Assembly: GCA_028821455.1 (NCBI GenBank)
Contig: JAPPGE010000092.1
Coordinates: forward strand, 1 to 52,111
Reading direction: 5' to 3'
Length of the DNA: 52,111 bases
DNA from: a bacterium
GTDB taxonomy: Bacteria; Pseudomonadota; Alphaproteobacteria; SP197
The notes under the pieces are model-generated. The model did not search any database. It worked only from the letters and a program-made list of their open reading frames with translations, and was not told the DNA's origin. Made by a program: the position numbers and the translations under genes. This document shows, piece after piece, positions 33,599-43,178 of the stretch (positions are counted from its first letter, which is position 1; each line of letters begins with the position of its first letter).

Positions 33599-33869
33599 CC
33601 CTGCCTTCGCACCCGCCCTGCGATCACCCTCATTGCATTCCGGATTGTCCCGTTTGCGGGAACATCGTCAACGACGGAGATGGACGGGACGGGACGAGAG
33701 CGTCAGGCGTGAGGCCGTGCATGCGCGTTGATGTGTGCCTTCAGACGTGACTCCGGATCGCATTCTCGCCCTGACAAGGTACGCTTCCACAACGGCTGGC
33801 CCGCGAGTTGGGCGGCGGCAAGGAGTGATGCGTCTCGCAGGTCCCGCCCGGGACGGACCTGGTCCAGGC

Positions 33870-35540
33870 TCAACGCCGTGCCGGCGTTCCAGGCCGCTGG
33901 GTTGTTTCCCACGCCTCCTCGACATGAACGTCGACCTGGGCGCGGGGCTCGCTGCGGCCGCGTATCATGTCGGAGACCTTCTCGCCGATCGCGATGGTCG
34001 GTGCGTTGGTGTTGCCGCTCGTGATCTGCGGCATGACCGAGGCATCGGCCACGCGCAGGCCCTCGATGCCATGCACCCGGCATCTGGAGTCGAGCACCGC
34101 CATGTCATCCGAGCCCATACGGCAGGTGCCGCTGACATGGAAGTTGGTCGTCGCCGTGTCACGGATGAAGGTGTCGATGGCGTCGCGGGTCGTGATTTCG
34201 TCGCCCGGCAAAAGCTCGCGGCCACGCACGCCGTCGAAGGCGGGCTGGCGGAACACCTCCCTGGCGAGGTCGACGCAGGCGCGCATGTCGCGCCAGTCCT
34301 CCTCGCAGGCGAGGTAGTTGAAGAAGATCCTCGGCGCGTCGAAGGGATCGGCGGACTTGAGCTCGATTCGGCCACGGCTCTTCGGGCGCAGGGGACCCAT
34401 GTGGACCGAGAACGCGTGGGGCACGGACGCGACCTCCAGGGTCTCCAGGAACGCCGCGGGCGCGAAGTCGATCTGGATGTCCGGCCAGCGCACGCCGGCG
34501 CGGCTCCGCAGAAAGCCCACCGCCTCGCCCTGGGAGCGGGCGGCGACGCCGGTCTTGAACAGGAGCCATTGAAGGCCTGTCAGCCAGCGCCGGGGTGGCC
34601 GGATGTGGCCCTGCAGGCTGACGGGTCTGAGGCATTCCCAGTGCATGTAGAGGCACAAGTGATCCATCAGGTTCGCACCGACCCCGGGCAGATGATGGAC
34701 GGTGTCGATACCGTGCTCGGCCAGTTGATCGGCGGGACCGATGCCCGAGAGCATGAGAATCTGCGGCGTGTTGATGGCTCCGCCCGAGAGCACGACCTCG
34801 CGCGTAGCGCCGACCTCGCGATCGACACCGTCCTTCCTGTAACGCACACCTGTCGCGCGCCGACGTTCGAGCAGCACCCGTGTGACGTGCGCGCCCGTCC
34901 TGACCTCGATATTGGGGCGGCCGGAGGCCTGGCGCAGATAGGTTTGTGCTGTGCTTGAGCGCCGGCCCTTCCAGACCGTGCTGTCGCAGGGGCCGAAGCC
35001 CTCCTGGCGGCGGCCGTTGAGATCGGGATTGAACGAATAGCCCGCCTCGATGCCCGCCTTGATGAAGAGATCGAACAGCGGCGAATCCCTGCCGGCCGAC
35101 TGCACGCCCAGGGGGCCGTCGCCACCGCGATAGGAGTCAGCGCCCTTCTCGTAGGTTTCGGAGCGGCGGAAGTAGGGCAGGACATCGGCGTAGGCCCAGC
35201 CGTCCGCACCCATGTCGGCCCAGTTGTCGTAGTCCAGGGCGTTGCCGCGTATGTACATCATGGCGTTGATCGACGACGAACCACCCAGCACCTTGCCGCG
35301 CTGCTGCCACATGCGCCGGTTGCCGAGTTGCGGCTCGGGCTCGCTGACGTAGGTCCACTGGACCTCACCGGCGTTCACGATGTTCACGAAGCCGGCCGGG
35401 ATCGGCATGTAGAAGTGACGGTCCGGGCCGCCCGCCTCCAGCAGGAGGACGCGGCTCTCGCCATCCTCGCTCAGCCGGTTGGCCAGCGCGCATCCGGCCG
35501 ATCCGGCGCCTGCGATGATGAAGTCGAATGTTTCCGCCAT
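33870..35540 (-). CDS. GMC family FAD-dependent oxidoreductase (choline/alcohol dehydrogenase type)
   Basis: A 556-residue flavoenzyme oxidising an alcohol. The FAD-binding FIIAGAGSAGCALANRLSE is at the N-terminus, GKVLGGSSSINAMMYIRG and GGAINTPQILMLSGIG are the two GMC signatures, and the catalytic His-Asn pair lies in TTNFHVSGTCRMG and ITSGNTNAPTIAIGEK near the C-terminus. Length and motif spacing fit choline dehydrogenase-like enzymes, but short-chain and aromatic alcohol oxidases share them, so no symbol is given. GAGGGAC precedes the ATG. Confidence 0.87.
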   Translation of the reverse strand: MAETFDFIIAGAGSAGCALANRLSEDGESRVLLLEAGGPDRHFYMPIPAGFVNIVNAGEVQWTYVSEPEPQLGNRRMWQQRGKVLGGSSSINAMMYIRGNALDYDNWADMGADGWAYADVLPYFRRSETYEKGADSYRGGDGPLGVQSAGRDSPLFDLFIKAGIEAGYSFNPDLNGRRQEGFGPCDSTVWKGRRSSTAQTYLRQASGRPNIEVRTGAHVTRVLLERRRATGVRYRKDGVDREVGATREVVLSGGAINTPQILMLSGIGPADQLAEHGIDTVHHLPGVGANLMDHLCLYMHWECLRPVSLQGHIRPPRRWLTGLQWLLFKTGVAARSQGEAVGFLRSRAGVRWPDIQIDFAPAAFLETLEVASVPHAFSVHMGPLRPKSRGRIELKSADPFDAPRIFFNYLACEEDWRDMRACVDLAREVFRQPAFDGVRGRELLPGDEITTRDAIDTFIRDTATTNFHVSGTCRMGSDDMAVLDSRCRVHGIEGLRVADASVMPQITSGNTNAPTIAIGEKVSDMIRGRSEPRAQVDVHVEEAWETTQRPGTPARR

Positions 35541-35761
35541 GTCCCTCGCGACATCCCTATCGCCGCAGTTTCCTCATGACGATATTGGCACGGCACCGGA
35601 ACGAGGGGACACCCCTTGAACTGCGGGCCGCAGCGTCCGGTCTCGCAGGATGAGTCCGGTGCCTGCTTCGTCAGGGACCCGCATTCCGGAAGCCTGACGC
35701 TTTGGTGCCGAGACCCTTGCGGTTGCCTGGGGCGGGGGCAGGGTCGACACCGCCCCGAGGT

Positions 35762-36754
35762 TCAGGCACGCGTGGTATCGAGTTCGGGCCAGCCGTCGTC
35801 CTCGGGCGGATACCAGTGTTCCTTCAGCACCTCGAGGAAGCCCACGATGCAGGCGTCGCGGCGGCGCTCGATCTCGCGGAAGTCGCGGCTGCCCGCCTCG
35901 TCCTCGCTGCCGGTGATGATCGCCTCGCGCAACTCGTCGGTAAGCTTCGGCGGCTTCAGCTTGGTCCAGGGCAGTTCCAGGGTGGGACCGAACTGTTCCA
36001 TGGTGTGGCGCATGCCGCCCGGTCCTCCCGCCGCGTGCCATGCGAGGCACATACCCATCACCGCCCAGCGCAGTCCGGGTCCACCGGTGATCGCGGCGTC
36101 GATTTCCGGCACCGTGGCAATGCCCTCGTCGATCAGGTGCAGCGCCTCGTGCCACATGGCGCACTGCAGGCGGTCGGAAAGATAGGCGTCGATCTCCTTG
36201 CGGACGTGAAGTGGCCGCATGCCGATCCTCTTGTAGAAGCCGCCCGCCGCCACCACGGCGTCGTGCGAGGTCTCTTCGCCGCCGGTGATCTCGACCAGTG
36301 GCAGGGCGTAGACGGGCGAGAAGGGGTGGCCGATCACGACACGAGACGGGTTGTCGGTCTGCGACTGGATGCGGCTCGGCAGAAGGCCGGAAGAACTCGA
36401 TGCGATCACCACGTCGTTGCGGCAGTGCCGGGAGATGTCCCGGAAGACGGTGATCTTGATGTTCTCGCGCTCGGGCACGCTCTCCTGCACGAAGTCGGCG
36501 CCGGCGACCGCCTCCGCGAGGTCGGGGGTAAAGGTCAGCCTCGTCCTCGTCGCGCCGGCCGCCAGGCCCAGCCGTTCGACGGCGGGCCAGGCGTTGTCGA
36601 TGTTCTCGCGCATCAGCGCCTCGGCCGCGGGCGAAGAGTCGGTCGCGATCACGTCGAGGCCCGCACCCAGACAGCGCGCCGCCCAGCCGCTGCCGATCAC
36701 GCCCGCGCCGACAAGGCCGACGGTGCGGATGTCGGTGGTCTTCGTCAGGTTCAT
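35762..36754 (-). CDS. 3-hydroxyacyl-CoA dehydrogenase family protein, L-carnitine dehydrogenase-like
   Basis: A 330-residue NAD-dependent dehydrogenase. The Rossmann loop VGLVGAGVIGSGWAARCL lies at the N-terminus, the catalytic His in VIGHPFSPVY and the glutamate in the VEITGGEET region, followed by the C-terminal helical domain (EIDAYLSDRLQCAMWHEA, ITGGPGLRWAVMG). The single-domain layout with GPGLRWA and WHAAGGPGGM is that of carnitine 3-dehydrogenases, which oxidise L-carnitine to dehydrocarnitine. GGGAG stands seven nt before the ATG. With the neighbouring GMC enzyme it suggests use of quaternary amines. Confidence 0.8.
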   Translation of the reverse strand: MNLTKTTDIRTVGLVGAGVIGSGWAARCLGAGLDVIATDSSPAAEALMRENIDNAWPAVERLGLAAGATRTRLTFTPDLAEAVAGADFVQESVPERENIKITVFRDISRHCRNDVVIASSSSGLLPSRIQSQTDNPSRVVIGHPFSPVYALPLVEITGGEETSHDAVVAAGGFYKRIGMRPLHVRKEIDAYLSDRLQCAMWHEALHLIDEGIATVPEIDAAITGGPGLRWAVMGMCLAWHAAGGPGGMRHTMEQFGPTLELPWTKLKPPKLTDELREAIITGSEDEAGSRDFREIERRRDACIVGFLEVLKEHWYPPEDDGWPELDTTRA

Positions 36755-37030
36755 GGCGTGCTCCCGGAGCTGATTGTTGGGTTTGAGTTGCGGGGCTGGT
36801 TTCGGTGCCAGCCGGGCAACATTGTCATGCGTTGAGCCGAAGATCATAGCGGCCATTCGGAGCGAATCGACGGGGCGTCCGCGGGAAGCGCACGGGCCCT
36901 GGAGCTTGTTGTGGATCGTTGACATGACCGGCCGACCCGGCGCCATCGGATGATCCGGTTTCGGTTTCGGCGTACCCTCGGATGGGTGTAGAGGCTTTCC
37001 GCAGCCCTATGCGTTCGGAGGAATTCACAC

Positions 37031-37987
37031 ATGGCGCAGGTCCAGCGACTCGAGACCCGGCTGCGAACCGGAGGGCCGGTGGTTCTCGATGGCGCCATCG
37101 GCACCGAGCTTGAGCGCCTGGGCGCCCGCATGGACCAGGAGGTCTGGTGCGCCCGGGCGCTGGCCGACAGTCCGGACATGGTCCACGAGGTCCATCGCCG
37201 CTACATCGATGCCGGCGCGGACGTCATCACCACCAACAGTTTCTCTGCCACCCGGGAGGCGATGCAGCGCTGCGGACTGGGCGATGACTTCGAAGACTGG
37301 AACCGGCGCTCGGCGCGCATCGCCCGCGAGGAGCGCGACCGGTCCGTGCGTTCAGGGTCGGTCGTCGTGGCGGGCTCGGTCAGCAGTTACGGCCGGTTCG
37401 ACGGTCTCGACATCGAGACGATGTCCGGTCACTTCCGGGCCCAGGGGGAGATCCTGGTCGAAGAGGGCGTCGACCTGCTGATCCTCGAGACCCTGGGATC
37501 CGCCGCGCGCACCGTCAAGGCCATGGTGAACGCGACGAGCGACCTGGGCGTGCCCCTTTGGGTGTCGTTGAGCTGCGTTCGCGCCCGTGACACCGGCGCC
37601 GTCATGTTCGGCATCGAGGAAAGCCGCGAATCTCCTGATGAGGTAGAAATCCACGGCCCGCTGGCCGACGCGGTGGAGGAGATCATGTCCGTCGGCGGCT
37701 CGGCCGTCCTCATGATGCACTCGGTCCGGGACGTGACCGAGGACGCCGTCAAGATCCTGCGCGCGGCCTACTCCGGCCCCGTCGGCGCCTATCCCAACGC
37801 CGGTTACTGGACGCGGCCGAACTGGACCTTCGTCGACCAGGTGACGCCTGAAGCGTATCTCGCCGACGCCAGACGCTGGGTCGACGTCGGAGCCGCGATC
37901 GTGGGCGGTTGCTGCGGAGTGGGGCCTGAGCACATACGCGCCCTTGCAGAGGGCCTGCAGGATGGGTGCCGGAGGAGAAATGCATAG
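37031..37987 (+). CDS. Homocysteine S-methyltransferase family protein
   Basis: A 318-residue TIM-barrel methyltransferase that would move a methyl group from a sulfonium or betaine donor to homocysteine. LDGAIGTELERLG, ITTNSFSATREAM, VSLSCVRAR (first zinc Cys), YPNAGYWTRPNW and VGGCCGVGPEH (the paired zinc Cys) are all present, so it should be active. GGAGG is 9 nt before the ATG. The following ferritin-like gene starts inside its last codons, so the two are translated together. A truncated relative lies at 9010-9783. Confidence 0.88.
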   Translation: MAQVQRLETRLRTGGPVVLDGAIGTELERLGARMDQEVWCARALADSPDMVHEVHRRYIDAGADVITTNSFSATREAMQRCGLGDDFEDWNRRSARIAREERDRSVRSGSVVVAGSVSSYGRFDGLDIETMSGHFRAQGEILVEEGVDLLILETLGSAARTVKAMVNATSDLGVPLWVSLSCVRARDTGAVMFGIEESRESPDEVEIHGPLADAVEEIMSVGGSAVLMMHSVRDVTEDAVKILRAAYSGPVGAYPNAGYWTRPNWTFVDQVTPEAYLADARRWVDVGAAIVGGCCGVGPEHIRALAEGLQDGCRRRNA

Positions 37988-39038
37988 CGAACGACCCGAC
38001 ATCGACCTGAACCTGGCCCTGGGCGACAAGCTCACCATGGTCAACAGGGGTTTCGTGCAATCGCTTTGTCTGAGGTTTGGCGGGGAGAGGACGGCCGCGG
38101 AGCTTGCCTACGCCGACAACCTCGCGGAGACCCGGCGGCTCATGCAGCTCATCCGCGCAATGCAGCGCCAGGGTGTGCCGCTCGACCCGGACGGCGCCGC
38201 CGGGAGTCCCGACCGCGGCGAGCCCGACTTCCAGGTGCGGGAGAAGGAGGTATGGCTGTCGGACCTGGACCTGATGACCCGGAATCTGTCGTCGCTCCGG
38301 CGGGCGAGGAGCACGCTCGGGACGTCGCCGGCACTCGACGGCCTGATCGAGGAAGGCGCCGCCTTCGCCGCCGAGCTGCAGCAGAGGGCGGAAGCGGCCG
38401 GAAACCTGGCACCGTCGGAGTCGGGCGAACCGGCTTCGGATGCCGAGGGGAGGTCGCTGGAGGACTTTCTCGAGTATCTGGACGACACCGACGAGAGATT
38501 CCTGGCCGGCGAGACCGCCAAGGCCCGGCCGGTGGACGAGGTCCTGATTGCCGTGTTGAACACGGTTCTCTGTAACCACTTCCTCGCCATCGAACAGTTT
38601 TTCCTGCAGGGCTTTCTGCTGGAGCAATGCGGCGAGAAGGCGCTCGGCGAGGTCAGGATCGGACACTCCGTCGACGAGATGACCTGCGCGTTCCGGGTCG
38701 CGCAGCGCATCATCCTTCTGGGGGCCGAGCCGCAACCGGTTTTCAGTTCCGACATCCGGCTCGCCCATCGCGTGAAGGTCGGCTCAGGGCCGCTGGCGGC
38801 TGTCGGTCGCGACCTCGAGCTCACGGAGGCTCTCATCGCCACTCTCGAGGATGCCAGGGCATTGGCGCAAGCGGCATCGGAACCCGGAACGGTCGACATC
38901 CTGTCCCGTTCCCTCGAGACGGAAAGGAACCAGCAACGTTGGCTTTCCGGCCAGCGCGAAAGACTCTCGAAAGGAGAAGCCGCGCCGGAAGCGAGTGGCC
39001 GCTTCGATACGATGCTGCAGCGCTGGGCGGTCGCTTGA
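37980..39038 (+). CDS. Double ferritin-like protein with a degenerate iron site (bacterioferritin-related)
   Basis: A 352-residue protein. Residues 185-330 align by eye with bacterioferritin: LNTVLCNHFLAIEQFFLQG, GHSVDEMTCAF and a closing ETERNQQRWL. Of the six di-iron ligands only E233 and the Glu of ETERN remain; the others read His200, Cys236, Thr and Gln. The methionine equivalent to the haem ligand (M234) is kept. Residues 10-140 have the same helix rhythm (LGDKLTMVNRGFVQ, AETRRLMQLIRAMQRQGVP), suggesting a second, more diverged copy with no ligands. The ATG lies 8 nt inside the methyltransferase gene with GGAGGAG before it, so translation is coupled. Iron storage is unlikely; haem binding or a scaffold role is speculative. 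Confidence 0.65.
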   Translation: MHSERPDIDLNLALGDKLTMVNRGFVQSLCLRFGGERTAAELAYADNLAETRRLMQLIRAMQRQGVPLDPDGAAGSPDRGEPDFQVREKEVWLSDLDLMTRNLSSLRRARSTLGTSPALDGLIEEGAAFAAELQQRAEAAGNLAPSESGEPASDAEGRSLEDFLEYLDDTDERFLAGETAKARPVDEVLIAVLNTVLCNHFLAIEQFFLQGFLLEQCGEKALGEVRIGHSVDEMTCAFRVAQRIILLGAEPQPVFSSDIRLAHRVKVGSGPLAAVGRDLELTEALIATLEDARALAQAASEPGTVDILSRSLETERNQQRWLSGQRERLSKGEAAPEASGRFDTMLQRWAVA

Positions 39039-39057
39039 CGCGAAACCGCGATCGGCC

Positions 39058-39825
39058 CTACCGGGCGTAGGAGGGATCGTCGCGATCGAGCATGCGCCGC
39101 AGTCCGGGCCACTCCACCGATCCGTCGGCCTTCCAGTCGCCGCCAAAAGCCGCGCGATAGTGCCGCTCGCAGGTCTCCCTGGATGGCACGACATAGGGTT
39201 CGGCCGACGAGGTGATCTTCATCTGCAATTCGCAGGCAATGTTGAGCGAGAAGGCGTAGAAGAAGGCTTCCGCCACCCCGGCGCCAACGCTGGCGAAGGC
39301 ATGGTGCCGGTAGATGAGCGCCCTGTTGTGACCCAGGCACTGCGCGATCTCTGCGCAGTACTCGGGCTCGAAGAAAAAGTCGCCATCGATGTAGCCGAGC
39401 CGCTCGTAGAACGGGATCGCTGCCTCCGTCAGACAGGGCAGCAGGCCGTGCTCCTGGGCGGCGACCGCCATCACGCCCATTCCGTGGGCATGGATGACGG
39501 CGTTGACGTCGGGCCGCGCCCGGAAGATCGAGGCCGCCGGCCGGCACACTGCGAAGTTGGTGGGCGTTGCCGGATCGTCGATCGCGTTGCCGTCCATGTC
39601 GACGCGGATCAGGCCCGAGGCCCGGATCTCGTCGAAAAAGAGACCGTGGGGATGGGTCAGGAACCAACCCTCCTCGCCCGGCAGACGCGACACCACAGAG
39701 CCGTTGGTGAGGTCCGACATGCCGTACCTGTCGAGCAGGCGGAAGGCCGCGGCGGTATCCTGGCGCAGCGCCCATTCCTCTTCGCCGCATGTCGTGGAAA
39801 TGGGATTCGTCTCGACGTCCATCAT
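39058..39825 (-). CDS. Class II aldolase/adducin family protein
   Basis: A 255-residue zinc-dependent fold typical of fuculose-phosphate aldolase, ribulose-phosphate epimerase and decarboxylase relatives. GMSDLTNGSVVSRLPG, the zinc pair in AVIHAHGMGVMAVAA and a third histidine in YRHHAFASVG are visible, with a C-terminal helix carrying CERHYRAAFGG. It follows the luciferase-like monooxygenase gene by 6 nt and is probably cotranscribed. It may cleave or decarboxylate the product of that oxidation; the substrate is unknown. Confidence 0.85.
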   Translation of the reverse strand: MMDVETNPISTTCGEEEWALRQDTAAAFRLLDRYGMSDLTNGSVVSRLPGEEGWFLTHPHGLFFDEIRASGLIRVDMDGNAIDDPATPTNFAVCRPAASIFRARPDVNAVIHAHGMGVMAVAAQEHGLLPCLTEAAIPFYERLGYIDGDFFFEPEYCAEIAQCLGHNRALIYRHHAFASVGAGVAEAFFYAFSLNIACELQMKITSSAEPYVVPSRETCERHYRAAFGGDWKADGSVEWPGLRRMLDRDDPSYAR

Positions 39826-39831
39826 GAGCCC

Positions 39832-41016
39832 CTACTCGGCGGCCTCAGCCTCGGTCCGCTCGAACTGCGGAATGACCCGTTCGGCGAAGAGCTCGATGCC
39901 GCGCAGCACCTTCCTGAAGGGCACGAAGCCGGGGTTCGGCCACAGTGTGAAGTGCTGGCAGTTGAGTTCCTCGCGGAACTTGTGGATGCGCTCGGCGACG
40001 AAATCAGGCGAGCCCACCGCCAGCACCTCGTATTTCTGCAGGAAGTCGAACCAGTCGAGGTTCTCGTCCTCGTCGGAGATCGATTCGTGCTTCGCCAGGA
40101 GACCCTTGCGCGCCCAGTTGGGGTTGAGGCCGGTCGCGGCGTCGTAGAAGGCGTTGATGCCGGGGCGCGCCTCCCGCTCGGCCTCTTCCTGGGTCTCGGC
40201 GATGTGGAAGGTGCGCATGAGATTCAGGGTCTGGCCGTTGGCGCACACGCCCATCTCGAGTTGGCGCCCGCACTGCTCCGACGCCACCTCCTGGTACTTC
40301 GTCCACGCCTCGCGCGTGCCCTCGAACGACCGGTTGATGCCGATTACCGAATGACCCCGTTCGGCCGCGAAGGCGTAGGACATGGTGTTGTCCGCTGACT
40401 GCCAGATCGGCGGGTAGGGCTTCTGGTAGGGTTTGGGCGTCACGCCCAGCGCTTTCAGGCTGCCGTCCGGGTGGTAGTGGTCAGGATCGTCCTTGTAGAA
40501 ACGCTCGTCCTGCTCGGACCAGCCGGGCACGGGGAAGGTGTAGAACTCGCCCTCGTGGCTCATGGCGTCCTCGGTCCAGCACTTGATCATGATGTCGAGG
40601 ACCTCGGCGAACAGGCGGTAGTTCGTCTTGGGATCGCGCCGGTCGGCCTCGCGCTTGAACTGGATTCCCGCTGAACTGTTGGTGCCGCGGGCGATGCCGA
40701 TGTCCAGTCGCCCTTTCACGAGATGATCGGCGGTCGCGATGTCCTCGGCCAGGCGTAGGGGGTGATGATCGGGCAGGATGCATGCGCTCTGGCCCATGCG
40801 CAGGTTCCTGGTCACGCTCGCCAGATGAAGGCCCACGAGGACGGGATTGGGGCAGGCGACGGGATAGCCCCGGTACCAGAAGTGATGCTCGCCCAGCCAG
40901 CAGGTTGTGAAACCGCCCTGGTCGAGCAGCATGGCGGTTTCGCGCCACTCGTCGAACAGCTTGTCCTCGGGGTACACCTCGAGTTCGTGATAGTAGACGT
41001 TGCCGTCGAACCGCAC
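39832..41016 (-). CDS. LLM class flavin-dependent monooxygenase (bacterial luciferase-like)
   Basis: A 394-residue TIM-barrel flavoenzyme that uses FMNH2 and oxygen. LGEHHFWYRG, ACILPDHHPLRLAEDIATADHLVKGRLDIGIARG, PPIWQSADN and the C-terminal VGSPDFVAERI match the luciferase-like family. GTG 41016, preceded by GGGGGTGG, is where family similarity starts (VRFDGNVYYHELEVYP). It leads a two-gene unit with the class II aldolase and may extend the hydantoinase operon upstream (155-nt gap). Such enzymes open rings or split C-N and C-S bonds. Confidence 0.85.
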   Translation of the reverse strand: MRFDGNVYYHELEVYPEDKLFDEWRETAMLLDQGGFTTCWLGEHHFWYRGYPVACPNPVLVGLHLASVTRNLRMGQSACILPDHHPLRLAEDIATADHLVKGRLDIGIARGTNSSAGIQFKREADRRDPKTNYRLFAEVLDIMIKCWTEDAMSHEGEFYTFPVPGWSEQDERFYKDDPDHYHPDGSLKALGVTPKPYQKPYPPIWQSADNTMSYAFAAERGHSVIGINRSFEGTREAWTKYQEVASEQCGRQLEMGVCANGQTLNLMRTFHIAETQEEAEREARPGINAFYDAATGLNPNWARKGLLAKHESISDEDENLDWFDFLQKYEVLAVGSPDFVAERIHKFREELNCQHFTLWPNPGFVPFRKVLRGIELFAERVIPQFERTEAEAAE

Positions 41017-41170
41017 CGGTCTGCCACCCCCTCGGCATGGGCATGCCTTCCGGAGGGAAGGTAGGCAAGGCAATTTGGGTGGTCAACCAACCGACCGGAT
41101 GATGATTGAGGCAGCAGACCGTCGCGAACCGGGAAGGAACCGCGAGGGACATCAGTCTTGATGGCGCCGG

Positions 41171-43174
41171 TCACGTCCGGTCGGCCGTCGCCGCCGATTC
41201 ACGCAATTGCGGATGCTCGTCGATGAGGGCGGCCAGTGCGCCGTCGAGCGTATCTGGATCGACGTCGTCGGTGTCGAGCGCCTCGACGGCGGCGAACAGG
41301 CGGTGCTTGACGAAGAAGCGCCAGTTGACCGGGACGCGCCACAGGAGATCAGTGAGGCGCTCGTAAAGCTGGTGGGTCCAGACCTTTTCGAAGGCGACGC
41401 GGCCTGGACTGTGGCCGAAGAACTCGTTGCCGGCGCCGGCCGCCATGGCGCGGCGGCGCTCGGCGGTCGCGTCCTCGTCGATTGCGCCGTCGCGAATCAC
41501 CACGCCGTAGTCGCGTGCGGCGCCCTCGACGGTCACGAAACCGCTCCTGACGTCCGCCATGACGGCAAGGGGATCGCGCTCGTGGGCCGGGCCCCATCCG
41601 CCGCCTCCGGCCGCCGTGATGCGGATGATGTCGCCGGGCTCGACCGTCACGACATCGGTATTGCCGAGATCGACCTCGCCGGTCGCGCCGGGATTGCGGA
41701 TGAACCGGGACGACTTGCCCGCCGCGCCGCCCGCGATTCCCCAAGGCGTGAAGACCATGCGGTCGCGGTTGCGCGCCGTGAGCACGGTGTTGGGCGCGAA
41801 CACCTGGAACAGCATGGTGGTCGAAAGGCCGCCGCGATGCCGTCCCGCGCCCGCCGAGTCGGGAGCAAGGCCGTACTCCAGGATGCGGATGGGCACGTCG
41901 GCCTCGTTGATCTCGGCGGGAGTGTTCTTGAAGAACGCCTGATTGGCGCCGCAGCCTTCCGAACCGTCGCCCGCTGCGCTCGCGCCTGCGCCGGCGGTGA
42001 TGGGGCTGATGTTCGCCATCACGTTCCTGCCGGTGCGGTTGTCCGTGGTGCGCACGTTGAGCAAAGGTCCGCCGCTTCCCGGGCCGCCCTGCAGCAGTTC
42101 GGGCAGGGCCTGGGCGAAGGCGCCGAAGATGGTCGACATGAGGCGTCCCACGCCAAGGCTTCTCATGCCGACGGCGGCCGGGAACCTGGGGTTCACCAGG
42201 GAGCCTTCCGGCAGAATGCAGCGCAGCGGCCGGAGCAAACCGTGATTTCGGAGGATGGATGGGTCGAGGGTATAGAGCACGTAGACTGCGCCGACCATCA
42301 GCAGCACGTGGCGTTCGTCGCCGCCGGTGGGAACGTTGATCGAGGATGCCAGCTGGGGATCGGAGCCGGTGTAGTCGAAGACGATCTCGTCGCCCTTCAC
42401 GACCAGATTGAGGGCGACGCGGGCCGGATAGCCATCCGGTGAATCCTCGTCCATGAAGTCGGCAAAGAAGTACTCGCCGTCCGGAATCGAGCGGATGACC
42501 CGCCGCGCCTGGGTCTCCGCGAGGTCGAGCAGATCCTCGACGCCTTCCCTGAAGGTCTCGACGCCGAAGCGGGCAATGATGTCCCTGACTTTCGCTTCTG
42601 CGATGTTGACCGATGCCAGCTGCGCCTTCATGTCGCCCCAGTTCTGCTCGGGCATGCGCACGTTCGCCATGATGATGCTGACCAGTTCCCGGTTCAGTTC
42701 GCCCCTGTGGCAGAGCTTGGTCGGCGGCAGGCGCAGGCCTTCCTGGTGCACCTCCGTGAGCTGGCGCGACAGGCTCGCCGGCACGGCGCCGCCGATGTCG
42801 GTATTGTGCACATGGCCGACGGCGAAGCAGACCACCTCGCCCTTGTGAAAGACGGGCTTCCAGATATGCATGTCGGGCGTGTGGGTGCAGACGAACCCGC
42901 TGTAGGGATCGTTGCAGATGACGACATCGCCCTCGTCGTAGCGGTCGATCAGGCCGAGGCCGCGCGCGTAGTCGAGGCCGACGAACCATGTGGCCCCGAA
43001 GTCGAAGGGCGAGGCGAAGGTCTTGCCCTCGGGCGTCACGAGGCCGCAGGTGAAGTCCTCGCTTTCCTTCACGAAGGTCGAATGGGCCGTGCGCATCAGC
43101 GTGCGCGCCATGGCCTCGGCCGCCGCCTGGCAGTGATTGGAGAGGATCTGCAGGGTCACCTTGTCGACTGGCAT
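41171..43174 (-). CDS. hyuB: Hydantoinase B/oxoprolinase family protein
   Basis: The 667-residue beta subunit of an ATP-dependent cyclic-amide hydrolase. KVTLQILSNHCQAAAEAMARTLMRTAHSTFVKESEDF at the N-terminus (only the start and end of this block are diagnostic), GDVVICNDPYSG, THTPDMHI, DIGGAVPAS, FDYTGSDPQ and AGAGRHRGGL are all characteristic. GGAGGGAGTAA, which contains the stop codon of the upstream hyuA, acts as ribosome-binding site, so both subunits are made together. Relatives hydrolyse N-methylhydantoin, 5-oxoproline or related rings, or carboxylate acetone/acetophenone; which applies cannot be seen. Confidence 0.88.
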   Translation of the reverse strand: MPVDKVTLQILSNHCQAAAEAMARTLMRTAHSTFVKESEDFTCGLVTPEGKTFASPFDFGATWFVGLDYARGLGLIDRYDEGDVVICNDPYSGFVCTHTPDMHIWKPVFHKGEVVCFAVGHVHNTDIGGAVPASLSRQLTEVHQEGLRLPPTKLCHRGELNRELVSIIMANVRMPEQNWGDMKAQLASVNIAEAKVRDIIARFGVETFREGVEDLLDLAETQARRVIRSIPDGEYFFADFMDEDSPDGYPARVALNLVVKGDEIVFDYTGSDPQLASSINVPTGGDERHVLLMVGAVYVLYTLDPSILRNHGLLRPLRCILPEGSLVNPRFPAAVGMRSLGVGRLMSTIFGAFAQALPELLQGGPGSGGPLLNVRTTDNRTGRNVMANISPITAGAGASAAGDGSEGCGANQAFFKNTPAEINEADVPIRILEYGLAPDSAGAGRHRGGLSTTMLFQVFAPNTVLTARNRDRMVFTPWGIAGGAAGKSSRFIRNPGATGEVDLGNTDVVTVEPGDIIRITAAGGGGWGPAHERDPLAVMADVRSGFVTVEGAARDYGVVIRDGAIDEDATAERRRAMAAGAGNEFFGHSPGRVAFEKVWTHQLYERLTDLLWRVPVNWRFFVKHRLFAAVEALDTDDVDPDTLDGALAALIDEHPQLRESAATADRT

Positions 43175-43178
43175 CGCG

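Noticed and set aside
36755..37030. Possible SAM or SAH riboswitch upstream of the homocysteine methyltransferase
   Set aside because: No conserved riboswitch core could be recognised; an isolated TTGACA lacks a matching -10 box.
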